NCBI RefSeq assembly: GCF_000974365.1
Contig: NZ_BAZW01000025.1
Span: forward strand, 1 to 61,119
Direction of reading: 5' to 3'
Source of the DNA: Geofilum rubicundum JCM 15548
GTDB taxonomy: Bacteria > Bacteroidota > Bacteroidia > Bacteroidales > Marinilabiliaceae
DNA length: 61,119 nt
Each line of letters starts with the position of its first letter. Within the stretch, counting starts at the first letter, position 1. Both the position numbers and the translations under genes were made by a program. Below the pieces are notes generated by a model. That model was not told the origin of the DNA, did not search any database, and worked only from the letters and a program-made list of their open reading frames with translations. Of the stretch, positions 50,684 to 60,173 are shown in pieces.

Positions 50684-51964
50684 TTAATTCAACCATTCGC
50701 CCAAAACAGACAATACTTTATGTTTCAACGCCTCAGGAAGATTACTAATACGCGTCAGGTGGCAGCCCTGGGGATCAACAATCAGAACACTGTTTTTTAA
50801 CCCCCTAACATCTGGTGCTGTGGCACTCCATGGGTCCCTGGCCCCAATGATATGCATCATTTCGGCATCTCGCTTTTTTAAACGACTGATTACCTTATCA
50901 ATACCTGAAATATCAAACACGGGCGTAAAGCCTACATCCGGAACCATTAACTCATTACTGACAATATCGGTGGTGAAGTATTCCAGATGCCCCTTTAAAT
51001 GATTGGTATCATAGCCATAGTAGCCCAATTGGGTGTAGGCCTGGTAAAAAAACGGGCCTGTGGCAATGGCTTCCTGATCAGAAAAATAAGTAAAATCTAT
51101 GCCACGGTATAAGTGGTTGAATAATTCAAGCGAGGTAGCAGACGGCAAGGGAATTTCATCAATGGGCACGCACCACTGCCACAGACTAAAGGGATATTCT
51201 AAAACAGCCAATTCAAAAACCTCATTCAAATCCATTGAAAAACTCAAGTCCTTTTCCTTTACCCAATCCACAAAGTGGGGCATAATTTCATCCCGTCGCT
51301 TTAAAATTTCCAGCTGAAAATCGCGAACCCTTCTTCGCTCTTCTTCTGTTCCAACGGTTTCAAAAAAAGTCAATAAGCGACTGTCTTCTTTCTCCAAATT
51401 AAAAGGTGCCACATAAGTCACCGTTGCCTTAATGGCTTTCGGAAATAATGCCCGGTGAATAATGGCTGCCTGACCGCCTTTACTAATACCGGTTGAAACC
51501 CAATCACCTTTATAGAGCTGTTGAAAATAGTCTACAATATTCTGGTGGTCATTGGCAGCCTGCTCAATGGTCAGATATTGCCAGGGCATGCCTTCCGGTG
51601 TCGACTCACCAAAAAAACGATGCTCCACCACAATCTGGTTGGCACTCAGCAATTCTGCCAACTCTGATTTATAAGGTGCCGGAGCACTGTAGCCTTCCGT
51701 GACCATTACCACTGAAGCAGTAATGTTTCTATGAGACAACCAAACACGTTGTTTAAAAGTGCCGGCATCCGGATTTTTATGATCGAGGGGTTGCTCAAAG
51801 TAAACCAGGTAATTCTCCTTAAAAAAGGCATCTCCACGGGCAGACAGATAATCAACTTCATTTGAAGCATCAAACAATGCATTCAGCGATTTATACTTGA
51901 CTGCGCAAGACGATAACAAAACAACAATAAGAGAGAGCAGGATGGGTAGAAATTTTTTCACCAT
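50684..51964 (-). CDS. S37-family serine peptidase lipoprotein
   Basis: This protein of about 426 residues resembles the PS-10/S37 tripeptidyl aminopeptidases. The signal peptide MVKKFLPILLSLIVVLLSSC ends in a lipobox Cys. An alpha/beta-hydrolase core follows, with VVEHRFFGESTPEG and the nucleophile elbow STGISKGGQAAI (Ser near residue 150). A late Asp (IIGARDPWSATAP) and a late His (VDPQGCHLTRI) complete the likely triad. It probably releases short peptides outside the cell. The start at 51964 is chosen because it opens the lipoprotein signal. Confidence 0.85.
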   Translation of the reverse strand: MVKKFLPILLSLIVVLLSSCAVKYKSLNALFDASNEVDYLSARGDAFFKENYLVYFEQPLDHKNPDAGTFKQRVWLSHRNITASVVMVTEGYSAPAPYKSELAELLSANQIVVEHRFFGESTPEGMPWQYLTIEQAANDHQNIVDYFQQLYKGDWVSTGISKGGQAAIIHRALFPKAIKATVTYVAPFNLEKEDSRLLTFFETVGTEEERRRVRDFQLEILKRRDEIMPHFVDWVKEKDLSFSMDLNEVFELAVLEYPFSLWQWCVPIDEIPLPSATSLELFNHLYRGIDFTYFSDQEAIATGPFFYQAYTQLGYYGYDTNHLKGHLEYFTTDIVSNELMVPDVGFTPVFDISGIDKVISRLKKRDAEMMHIIGARDPWSATAPDVRGLKNSVLIVDPQGCHLTRISNLPEALKHKVLSVLGEWLN

Positions 51965-52130
51965 ATTTAATATTATATTATACACTTATCAACACAAATA
52001 TTTGTCAAAGAAAAACCGATATTTTTAACGGATATGAATGTAATTATACGCAATTTTGTGCTATATTACATACAATTGACAGGCATCTTTTGAGGGCCTG
52101 TTCTTGGTGAATGAACAATTTGTTGGATGC

Positions 52131-52541
52131 ATGAGACCCGTAAAAGAAAAAGATTTTTATAATGAAATGATTTTTAGTGCCTCCCGCAGCAGTGGTGCAG
52201 GCGGGCAACACGTAAATAAAGTTAGTTCACGTATTGAATTGAGGTTTTCTGTTGTTCAAAGTAAACTCCTCAGCGATGAAGAGAAGTTGCTGGTCCAAAC
52301 AAAACTCAGCAACCGCATAAATGCCGAGGGGGAATTAATTATAACAGCACAGGATCATCGGTCGCAGGTGAAAAACAAAGCCTTGGCCATCGACAAATTC
52401 TTTCGGCTGTTGGCCATGGCATTAAAACAACCCAAAAAACGGGTGGCCACAAAACCAACCCGCGCCTCGAGAGTAAAACGACTCGAAAGTAAGCGCATGC
52501 ACGCACAAAAGAAAAAACTAAGGGACAAAAACAGTATATAA
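52131..52541 (+). CDS. arfB: Alternative ribosome-rescue factor ArfB (peptidyl-tRNA hydrolase)
   Basis: This protein of 136 residues carries the release-factor-like GGQ motif in SSGAGGQHVNKV (GGQ at 24-26), followed by the usual domain 3 fold. The C-terminal tail (from about residue 105) is very basic (KPTRASRVKRLESKR). In E. coli this tail enters the empty mRNA channel of stalled ribosomes. It rescues ribosomes without a stop codon. ATG at 52131 is preferred over the upstream TTG frame from 52104. Confidence 0.92.
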   Translation: MRPVKEKDFYNEMIFSASRSSGAGGQHVNKVSSRIELRFSVVQSKLLSDEEKLLVQTKLSNRINAEGELIITAQDHRSQVKNKALAIDKFFRLLAMALKQPKKRVATKPTRASRVKRLESKRMHAQKKKLRDKNSI

Positions 52542-52562
52542 CAATCACAAATCCAAAATCTT

Positions 52563-53039
52563 ATGGTAAGCAAAGACATTAAATTAGGCAAAGGTCTTGA
52601 CAAACTAAAATTCGGCATGACCCGTGAGGAAGTAAAAGCCGCCATTGGAGAACCCAATGAAGTGGAAAATTACAATCCTCTGGAGGAGGACGAAGGCGAA
52701 TCAGAGGCCTGGCACTATGATGAACTGGAACTCTCCGCCTCGTTCGATGAAGAAGATGATTTCAAACTGACCTCACTGGCAGTTAGTTCATCCGACTATC
52801 TGTTCGAAGGCGTAAATTTAATTGGTCTCAGTCAGGAAGAAGTCATGCAGCAAGTCGAATTAATGGATTTGGGAGATGTTGAACTCGAAACCGTAGCCGA
52901 GGATGACACCATGCAACAATCGGTAGGTAGTATTCCTGAAGCCAGTCTGAACCTGTGGTTTGAAGACGGGCAGCTGTCAGAAATTCAGTGGGGGCCTTTT
53001 TGGGACGAGGATGAGGAATGCTACATCTGGCCCGATTAA
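52563..53039 (+). CDS. Acidic protein with an SmpA/BLIP-like start
   Basis: This 158-residue acidic protein has no signal peptide. The opening KGLDKLKFGMTREEVKAAIGEPNEVEN resembles the SmpA/OmlA (BamE-like) fold, and a second copy begins at GLSQEEVMQQVELMD. It ends in a Trp- and Asp-rich tail (WGPFWDEDEECYIWPD). It starts 21 bases after the ArfB stop, so it may be cotranscribed. Function is unknown. Confidence 0.7.
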   Translation: MVSKDIKLGKGLDKLKFGMTREEVKAAIGEPNEVENYNPLEEDEGESEAWHYDELELSASFDEEDDFKLTSLAVSSSDYLFEGVNLIGLSQEEVMQQVELMDLGDVELETVAEDDTMQQSVGSIPEASLNLWFEDGQLSEIQWGPFWDEDEECYIWPD

Positions 53040-53131
53040 CAACCTGTTAACGATTTAGCTAAACTTTTGATACGCCATGATGTTTTCTTATCATGATTAT
53101 GAACAGACATTAATACTTAAACATTATACGT

Positions 53132-53548
53132 ATGAAAGTTTTACTAAAAAACGAAAAGGACCTGGCCTCCCTGATTCTTCGGGCAGGTCTGGGTTTCTTT
53201 ATGGCATTTGGGCACGGTCTGGGAAAACTACAAATGCTTATCAGCGGTGACATCCAGTTTGCAGCGCTTTTCGGCTTAAGTCCCACCATCAACTTAACCA
53301 TGGCTGTATTGGCCGAGTTCTTTGCTGCCCTCCTTGTTTTGGTTGGATTGAAAACCCGATTGGCTGCCCTACCCGTAATAATTACAATGGCAGTCGCCGT
53401 ATTTATTGTCCATTTTAGTGATCCGCTTTTTGCCGCATCGGGTGGCGGATCCAAGGAATTTGCCGCCATATACCTTATTGGCTATTTAGGCATTTTTTTA
53501 TTGGGATCTGGTAAATACTCCCTGGATGCTTTAATAGGAAAGAAATAA
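53132..53548 (+). CDS. DoxX-family membrane protein
   Basis: This protein of 138 residues has four predicted transmembrane helices and the family pattern LILRAGLGFFMAFGHGLGKL (about residues 15-34), followed by LAEFFAALLVLVGLKTRLAA. The gene is followed by a strong terminator at 53573-53600. DoxX proteins are often linked to redox or oxidative stress; here the role is not established. Confidence 0.88.
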   Translation: MKVLLKNEKDLASLILRAGLGFFMAFGHGLGKLQMLISGDIQFAALFGLSPTINLTMAVLAEFFAALLVLVGLKTRLAALPVIITMAVAVFIVHFSDPLFAASGGGSKEFAAIYLIGYLGIFLLGSGKYSLDALIGKK

Positions 53549-53572
53549 TTTGACATATATTTATTTGATACC

Positions 53573-53600
53573 AAAGGGCTGTCGCTAACGACAGCCCTTT
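53573..53600 (+). terminator. Terminator of the DoxX gene
   Basis: A perfect 12-bp stem (AAAGGGCTGTCG / CGACAGCCCTTT) with a CTAA loop is followed by a T run. Confidence 0.92.
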
Positions 53601-53715
53601 TTCGTGCATTAAAACATTCCTGATAACCAAAATCAAACTTTTTATGCTTATATTTACAATAGGTCCTTAGCTATTAGAAAATGCTTAAATTCAGTATGGA
53701 AAAAACCTTTTCAAT

Positions 53716-54549
53716 ATGGAAATAACAGATATTCATGGCACAGTTACCCTTTCCAATGGCGTTAAAATGCCCTATCTGGGGTTGGGTGTCTTTAAAAGTC
53801 GCGATGGCGCTGAAGTAATGAATGCCGTTTCCTATGCCCTCGAAGCCGGGTACAGGCATATTGATACAGCCGCCGTATACAGAAATGAAGCCGGTGTTGG
53901 GGAAGCCATCAAAAACCATCCCTTAGACCGGTCAGAAGTATTCATCACCAGCAAAGTTTGGAACTCTGACCAGGGCTATGACAGCACCATCAAAGCCTTT
54001 TATGAGTCGCTGGAGCGACTGGGAACCGATTATCTGGATCTCTATCTGGTGCACTGGCCGGTAGCAGGCAAATTTAAGGATACCTATAAGGCCTTGGAAA
54101 CCCTCTATGAAGAAGGAAAAGTCAAAGCCATAGGCGTCAGCAACTTTTTGGCACATCATCTGGACGAACTCCTGGAGACCGCCAAAATTAGTCCCATGGT
54201 CAACCAGATTGAGTACCATCCGCACCTCACCCAGCCAGACCTCATACAAAAATGCCTGGATTTAAACATAAGACCCGAGGCCTGGAGTCCACTGATGCAA
54301 GGGCAGATATTTGACATCAAAGACCTTCAAAAATTAACCAATAAATATGATAAAAATGTGGCCCAAATAGTCTTGCGTTGGAATTTACAAAAGGGCGTGA
54401 TTACCATACCCAAAAGTGTCAACAGACAACGCATACATAGTAATGCCGACATTTTTGACTTTGTGTTATCGGATGAGGACGTGAAACACATCGATCACCT
54501 CAATCAAAATCAACGCGTGGGGGCCGATCCCGACAATTTTAACTTCTAG
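53716..54549 (+). CDS. Aldo/keto reductase
   Basis: This protein of 277 residues has a TIM-barrel AKR fold. The catalytic tetrad is visible: Asp in AGYRHIDTAAVYRNEAGV with Tyr, Lys in FITSKVWNSD and His in DLYLVHWPV. Late residues IPKSVNRQRI form the NADPH-binding region. It resembles the 2,5-diketo-gluconate reductase type. It starts 116 bases after the terminator and is followed 6 bases later by the DUF3820 gene. Confidence 0.93.
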   Translation: MEITDIHGTVTLSNGVKMPYLGLGVFKSRDGAEVMNAVSYALEAGYRHIDTAAVYRNEAGVGEAIKNHPLDRSEVFITSKVWNSDQGYDSTIKAFYESLERLGTDYLDLYLVHWPVAGKFKDTYKALETLYEEGKVKAIGVSNFLAHHLDELLETAKISPMVNQIEYHPHLTQPDLIQKCLDLNIRPEAWSPLMQGQIFDIKDLQKLTNKYDKNVAQIVLRWNLQKGVITIPKSVNRQRIHSNADIFDFVLSDEDVKHIDHLNQNQRVGADPDNFNF

Positions 54550-54555
54550 TCTTTT

Positions 54556-54810
54556 ATGGAACCAGTTTCGTCCTCTGTCAATAATAGTGAAAATCCGGTA
54601 GGATTTAACCGACAAGTTTTAGTGGATTTAGTTAAGGTGCGCATGCCTTACGGAAAATATAAGGATCGGATTATTTGTGACATACCGGAGCATTATCTGG
54701 TTTGGATGTCACAGCAAGGCTTTCCCAAAGGCAAATTGGGGGTACTCCTGGGAACACTTTATGAAATAAAACTTAACGGACTGGAATATTTGCTTAAGCC
54801 ACTCAGGTAA
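54556..54810 (+). CDS. DUF3820-family protein
   Basis: This is an 84-residue protein with the family core VRMPYGKYKDRIICDIPEHY and then LVWMSQQGFPKGKLGVLL. The family is small and its role unsettled. It is 6 bases after the aldo/keto reductase and shares its terminator at 54857-54888. Confidence 0.88.
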   Translation: MEPVSSSVNNSENPVGFNRQVLVDLVKVRMPYGKYKDRIICDIPEHYLVWMSQQGFPKGKLGVLLGTLYEIKLNGLEYLLKPLR

Positions 54811-54856
54811 ACCGGGACCAAATCCAAAATGGCCAATTGAACCCAACAGATAAAAA

Positions 54857-54887
54857 ATGGCTGCCGAAAAAGGCAGCCATTTTTTTT
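54857..54887. terminator. Bidirectional terminator between convergent genes
   Basis: The stem ATGGCTGCC / GGCAGCCAT with a GAAAAA loop is flanked by A on the left and eight T on the right. It lies between the DUF3820 gene and the acyl-CoA ligase. Confidence 0.9.
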
Positions 54888-56536
54888 ACTTCTGAGCAAT
54901 CAGGTTAAGACCCATTTCGCGCAACTTATATTTTTGAATTTTTCCGCTGGCTGTTTTCGGAAAATCATCCACAAAAAAGACATGCTTGGGAATTTTATAG
55001 CGGGCAATTTTTGCCCCGGCAAAATTCCTGAACTTCCTCCTCCGTTAACGGCTGACCTTCTTTCAGCTTTACAAAGGCACCCACAATTTCGCCATATTTT
55101 TCATCTGCCAGTCCAACCACCTCAACCAATTCCACCTGTGGCATCTGAAACAGGAAATTTTCAATTTCACGGGGATAAATATTTTCTCCGCCCCGAATGA
55201 TCATATCCTTTATCCGGCCGGTAATTCTGAAAAAACCATCTGCCGTTTTAACAGCCAAATCACCTGAATGCAGCCAGCCCTCTTGATCTATGGCTTTGGC
55301 AGTAGCTTCCGGATTATTGTAATAGCCTTTCATCACATTGTATCCCCTGCAACAAATCTCCCCCTGCTCCTCTGCCGCACACTCCTCTCCGGTTTCCGGA
55401 TTCACCACCTTCACCTCTACTCCTGGTAAATTGGTCCCCACTGTGGTGGCTCTGATTTCGGGTGAGTCGAACACCCGTGTGGTCGTCATCCCCGGGGAAG
55501 TCTCTGTTAACCCATACACAATAATAATATCTCTGCAATGCATCTTATCCATCACCTGTCGCATGGTTTCTACCGGACACAATGCACCTGCCATGATGCC
55601 TGTGCGCAGGGAACTCAAATCAAACATACTGAACATGGGATGATTCAATTCGGCAATGAACATGGTGGGGACCCCGTAAACAGCTGTACACTTCTCTTTC
55701 TGTATCCCTGCCAATACGCGCAATGGATCAAAATCCTCGGTCAGCACCATGGATGCCCCGTGAGACACAATGGCACAAACAGCCAAAACACAACCAAAAC
55801 AGTGGAACAGGGGAACACAAACCAACAACCGGTCCTTATTGGTATAATGCATGTTCTCTCCCACCTGAAAACCATTGTTCAGAATATTGTGGTGGGTCAG
55901 CATAACCCCTTTAGGAAATCCTGTTGTGCCGGAAGTATATTGCATGTTCACCACATCCTCGCAATCAATGGTGCGTGAAATGTCTGTCAAAACAGCATCG
56001 TCCACGTGACTTCCCAACAATAAGAGTTCCGGCGTATTATACATTCCCCGGTGCTTCTGCGGGCCAATAAAAACCACGTTTTTCAGTTCCGGAAAGCGGG
56101 CCGACTGCAACTTGCCACGTTCGCAGGTCTTGAGTTCGGGCACCAGTTCAAAAACCATATTGACATAATCGCTGTCCCTGTATCCATCAATAATACAAAG
56201 GGTACTTAAATCCGCATTCTTAATCAAAAACTCCAATTCTGACAGTTTATAACTGGTATTCACCGTCACCAAAATGGCCCCCATTTTAGCGGTAGCGAAC
56301 ATAAATGTTAGCCAGTCGGGCACATTATTGGCCCAAATCCCCACTTTATCGCCTTTTTTTACGCCAATTTCCAACAAGCCCTTGGCCAACTGATTGACCC
56401 GCTGATCAAACTCAGCATAGGAAAAACGCAAGCCCCTGTCGGGATACACCATAAAATCCGTATCGGGAGTTTCTGCCGCCCATTTCTCCAGCATTCCCCC
56501 CAAAGTATCATCCAATAATTCCATACAATCATCCAT
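54886..56536 (-). CDS. AMP-forming acyl-CoA ligase, with a 1-base gain near the end
   Basis: This is an ANL-family adenylate-forming enzyme, probably a fatty-acyl-CoA synthetase. Motif A3 is [20 protein letters not shown] (about residue 195). A5 is [11 protein letters not shown]7/A8 are WLHSGDLAV and [20 protein letters not shown]. As sequenced, it stops at 54995, losing the catalytic Lys. The run of five T at 55008-55012 should be four. Removing one base restores [37 protein letters not shown] and a 549-residue protein ending at 54886. Its ATG directly follows the stop of the regulator gene, so they are translationally linked. Confidence 0.92.
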
Positions 56537-57100
56537 TTAGAGAGGTAAGTAAACAACAGCCAAAACCTTGGCAGATTGATCGTCTGCACTATAAATCTGG
56601 TGTTTTACAATCGAATCCAGATAAATACTGTCGCCCACCTTTAGGAGGTACTCATCCTTGCCATACGCCACTTTTATAGCCCCTTCCAATACAAATAAGA
56701 ACTCCTCGCCCTCATGCGTTGAAGCCATCGGATAGGAGGGCGTACCAGGTTTTATCTCCACCAGAAAGGGCTCCATGTGCCTGTCAGCCTTCTCCCGGGC
56801 CAGGCTAAAAAAAGAGAGTTGCTCATTTTTCGCCACGGCCGAGTTGGACATGCTGACAGAAGCATCCTCGTCCCCTTTCCGGGTAATGACCGCTCCTGTA
56901 CGCAGCTGATCGTCAAGAAAAGTGCCCAGACGAACGCCCAAGGCTCTTGAAAGCTTGATGAGCACCCCAAGAGATGGCGCCACTGAGCCATTTTCAATAC
57001 GCTCAAGTTGTTCATCCCCGAGATTAACACCCTGTGCAAGATCACTTATAGCCATTTTTCTCTCTTCGCGTAAACTTTGAATTTTTTTACCTGGTTGCAT
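56537..57100 (-). CDS. XRE-cupin transcriptional regulator
   Basis: This protein of 187 residues joins an N-terminal helix-turn-helix (KKIQSLREERKMAISDLAQG, then QLERIENGSVAPSLGVLIKL) to a C-terminal cupin sensor (THEGEEFLFVLEGAIKVAYG, about residues 120-140). Such proteins bind a small metabolite and repress neighbouring genes. Its stop codon abuts the start codon of the acyl-CoA ligase, so the pair is one unit and a fatty acid or acyl-CoA signal is plausible. ATG at 57100 is preferred over an upstream TTG. Confidence 0.9.
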   Translation of the reverse strand: MQPGKKIQSLREERKMAISDLAQGVNLGDEQLERIENGSVAPSLGVLIKLSRALGVRLGTFLDDQLRTGAVITRKGDEDASVSMSNSAVAKNEQLSFFSLAREKADRHMEPFLVEIKPGTPSYPMASTHEGEEFLFVLEGAIKVAYGKDEYLLKVGDSIYLDSIVKHQIYSADDQSAKVLAVVYLPL

Positions 57101-57109
57101 GCGTATCAA

Positions 57110-57467
57110 TTTTAATTCCTAATAAAACAATGCGGTTTAATTACATATTTATGCAATAATAACAAAAATATACTAAATCAGTAATTTTTTCCCATAATCA
57201 TTCAACTATCCGGCCGATCCCATTTATTTATAATAAATCCAATTTAAGGCGTCCGATCATCAGTCGCCCCCAAAGCGGAAGTGGCCTAAGTTTTATTGAA
57301 AATATTTCCCAAATTAAGACAACAAAATATAGGCCCTCTGCGTAATACAGATAAACGCAAAAAAATAAATAATTTGTTTTAATAAGTTGGCTTATTTTTG
57401 TTCTGTTTCTATATATTTGAACCGTTGAAAAAAAAATCATTGCCAACAAACCACAAATGATAATCAA
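57110..57467. other. Intergenic region between the XRE-cupin regulator and the hyperacidic gene
   Basis: 358 AT-rich bases contain no gene I can support. Promoter-like boxes for the hyperacidic gene lie at the right end (TATTTTTG 57393-57400 and TATATTTG 57412-57419). Confidence 0.5.
57387..57419 (+). promoter_or_regulatory. Promoter of the hyperacidic protein gene
   Basis: TTG at 57387-57389, a spacer of 22 bases and TATATTTG at 57412-57419. The spacer is slightly long. A second box TATTTTTG overlaps (57393-57400). Confidence 0.45.
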
Positions 57468-57767
57468 ATGAAAAAAAGCCTTTTAGCCACAGAAAGCATC
57501 TATAACATTTTAGACGACGATGCCGATTTCGATGAAGATCTGGATGATTTTATTGAGGAAGACCTGGACTGGGATGAGGATGACCTCCCCTTGGATGATG
57601 ATCTTGAAGATGAGGACTTTGACGAAGACGACGACTTCGAAGGTGCTGATTTTGATGAAGATGACCTAGATGCACTATTGGAGGATGATGATCTGGATTC
57701 CTTGTTGGATGATGACGATCTGGATCCTCTGCTGGATGATGAGGATTTTGAGGACGACGATTTTTAG
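57468..57767 (+). CDS. Hyperacidic Asp/Glu-rich repeat protein, 99 residues
   Basis: More than half of the 99 residues are Asp or Glu (about 55). After a short N-terminal segment (MKKSLLATESIYNIL) the sequence is almost wholly acidic with scattered Leu and Phe. The end contains three close repeats of the pattern DDDLD-(A/S/P)-LL. There is no Lys or Arg after residue 3. It is probably intrinsically disordered and could bind cations or basic proteins. The even spacing of Leu and Phe suggests short amphipathic turns. I do not recognise a family. It has its own promoter-like boxes and a terminator at 57793-57830. Confidence 0.7.
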   Translation: MKKSLLATESIYNILDDDADFDEDLDDFIEEDLDWDEDDLPLDDDLEDEDFDEDDDFEGADFDEDDLDALLEDDDLDSLLDDDDLDPLLDDEDFEDDDF

Positions 57768-57792
57768 ATTCACTGACGACTAAAACTTAATA

Positions 57793-57830
57793 GATCAGCG
57801 GCTGTCACTTAATTGTGGCAGCCGCTGATC
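57793..57830 (+). terminator. Hairpin after the hyperacidic gene
   Basis: A long stem (GATCAGCGGCTG-TCAC with GTGG-CAGCCGCTGATC) with one mismatch and a six-base loop. The T content downstream is low, so it may also protect the 3' end of the RNA. Confidence 0.65.
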
Positions 57831-57954
57831 TATTTATAAGACAACCCATTAGACCCTTTTAATTAAGACTAATTACAAATTAACCCGAAATGACTATTTC
57901 AAATTTGGCAATCGAATACTTTTATGTATTTTTATTAAAACCAAAGATGAAGCT

Positions 57955-58536
57955 ATGCCAAAACCTTTCCTACATTATCTTGTCCCGCCGGATCAATGGA
58001 AATTTCCGGTCATCGTCGTATTGGGCATTTTTGCAGGACTCGGATTGTTTGTTTTTCATTTGGCCAAAGTACCCTCCTATTTATCTGACAGTCCGGAAAC
58101 ATGCGTCAATTGCCATATTATGGCACCCCAATATGCCACCTGGAGCCACAGTGCTCATCGTGAAGTAGCCAACTGTAACGATTGCCATGTACCCCATAAC
58201 AACATCGCCAATCATTACTATTTCAAAGCCATGGATGGCTTGCGTCACTCCTATATGTTTACCTTCCGACTAGAGCCACAGGTGATCACCATTAAACAAG
58301 CCGGTAAAGATGCCGTGCAAAACAATTGCATCCGCTGCCATACCCAACAAATTCACGACATCAAAATGACCACCATGCGTCCTGAATTCCATGCCAACAT
58401 TGAAGATAGGTATTGTGTGGAATGTCACCGTGAAACCCCCCATGGCACCGTCAACAGCATATCGAGTGTACCCGATGCCCGGGTCCCCGTACCTACCAGT
58501 CCGGTACCCGATTGGCTCAGAAATATAGCACAATAA
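57955..58536 (+). CDS. nrfH: Cytochrome c nitrite reductase, small membrane-anchored subunit
   Basis: NrfH carries electrons from menaquinol to NrfA. This 193-residue protein has one N-terminal transmembrane helix (about residues 17-37) and four CxxCH heme sites: CVNCH, CNDCH, CIRCH and CVECH. This is the NapC/NirT-type tetraheme pattern. It lies 24 bases upstream of nrfA on the same strand, the usual order. The start at 57955 gives a normal anchor. The pair makes ammonium from nitrite during anaerobic respiration. Confidence 0.95.
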   Translation: MPKPFLHYLVPPDQWKFPVIVVLGIFAGLGLFVFHLAKVPSYLSDSPETCVNCHIMAPQYATWSHSAHREVANCNDCHVPHNNIANHYYFKAMDGLRHSYMFTFRLEPQVITIKQAGKDAVQNNCIRCHTQQIHDIKMTTMRPEFHANIEDRYCVECHRETPHGTVNSISSVPDARVPVPTSPVPDWLRNIAQ

Positions 58537-58560
58537 TCAACCCATCTAAACCATAAAAAC

Positions 58561-60074
58561 ATGCGACCAATCAGTGAATTAATTAAAGAAAAACCATGGC
58601 TGGGATGGCTCATCTTCTTTGCAACCGTAGTGATTGTCTTCATCCTCGGACTCTTTGCATCGAGCATTATTGAACGCCGGGCAGAATCCGTCTTTGCCTA
58701 CACCCCTCAGGTCAATCATGGTCAATTTGAGCCCAGAAATGAAGTTTGGGGAGAAAATTTCCCCCGCCAATATCAATCTTACAAGCAGACTGCCGACACC
58801 ACCTTTGAAAGTAAATACAATGGCGCTACACTGCGTGATGCCCTGGGAGAAAATCCGCGAATGGTAGTCCTTTGGGCCGGTTACGCTTTCTCAATGGATT
58901 ACAACCAACCCCGCGGTCATGCCTATGCCATTGAAGACATACAAAACACACTGCGTGTGGGTGCTCCCATGGATGAAAAAACATCCATTCAGCCCAACAC
59001 CTGCTGGACCTGCAAAAGTCCGGATGTCCCCCGCCTAATGGCAGAGCATGGTGTGGCCGAATTCTATTCCGGCACATGGGAAATGCTGGGCGACCAGGTG
59101 GTCAACCATATCGGTTGTGCCGATTGCCATGACGCTGAAACCATGAATTTACACATTTCCCGTCCGGCACTCATAGAAGCCTATGAGCGGCAAGGGAAGG
59201 ATATTACCCAGGCCAGTCATCAGGAAATGCGTAGTTTGGTATGCGCCCAGTGTCACGTCGAATATTATTTCAATAAAGAAAAAATTGAAGGCGTTCCCTA
59301 TCTGACTTTCCCATGGATGATGGCATGCAGGTAGAAGAAATGGAAGCCTACTACGATAAAATTGGCTTTACCGACTGGACACACGCGCTTAGTCGGGCCC
59401 CCATGCTCAAAGCCCAACACCCCGATTATGAAGTTTATTCTACTGGCATCCACGCCGAGCGCGGCGTATCCTGCGCAGACTGTCACATGCCCTATAAAAG
59501 TGAAGGCGGTATGAAATTTACCGACCACCACATTCAGAGCCCCCTCAACAATGTGGCCAACTCCTGCCAGGTTTGCCACCGTGAAGAAACGGCCACACTT
59601 GTCAAGAACGTCTATGATCGTCAGGACAAAGTCCACGAAATACGCACGGAACTCGAAGACAATTTGGTCAGGGCCCACGTAGAAGCTAAAAATGCCTGGG
59701 GCTTGGGAGCCACTGAAGATCAAATGCAGGACATTTTAATGGATATCCGCCATGCCCAATGGCGCTGGGATTATGCAGCGGCCGGACACGGCAACTCTTT
59801 CCATAACCCCTTGGAATTGAGCCGAATTATATCTTCCGGCAACAACAAAATACAGGACGCCCGTCTCAAACTGGCCCGACTCCTGGCAGATCTGGGCCAC
59901 AACCAACCGGTGGATTACCCGGATATTTCAACCAAGGCCAAAGCCCAGGAATACATAGGTCTGGATATGGCTAAGCTCAATAGTGAGAAGGAAGAATTTA
60001 TTAAGACCGTTATTCCGCAATGGCTGGAGGCAGCTAAGGAACGTGAAGCCACATACCCTGTTTCAGTGAATTAA
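58561..60074 (+). CDS. nrfA: Cytochrome c nitrite reductase, catalytic pentaheme subunit, frame broken by a 1-base loss
   Basis: NrfA reduces nitrite to ammonium in the periplasm. The active heme site has the special CWTCK motif (residues 148-152). The other four sites are normal CxxCH: CADCH (186-190), CAQCH (228-232, followed by the VEYYF segment near the active site), then CADCH and CQVCH after the break. The N-terminus has a signal or anchor helix (about residues 13-34). The frame breaks at 59315-59316: CCATGGATG should read CCATGGGATG, giving FPWDDGMQVEEMEAYY. Corrected length is 504 residues, normal for NrfA. A terminator follows. Confidence 0.95.
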
Positions 60075-60136
60075 CCACAATAGGACCGGCCAACTAATTA
60101 TTAATCTCCTTAGTCGGCCACATCAGGAATAAAAAA

Positions 60137-60159
60137 AGCCGGCATAGCCGGCTTTTTTT
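60137..60159. terminator. Bidirectional terminator between nrfA and the YdcF-like gene
   Basis: The stem AGCCGGC / GCCGGCT with an ATA loop is flanked by A and T runs, between convergent genes. Confidence 0.88.
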
Positions 60160-60173
60160 ATTATAGGTTTATA

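Noticed and set aside
57468-57767. Hyperacidic ORF as a mere low-complexity artefact
   Set aside because: It has promoter-like boxes, a sensible N-terminal segment, patterned repeats and a 3' hairpin, so I kept it as a probable gene at moderate confidence.
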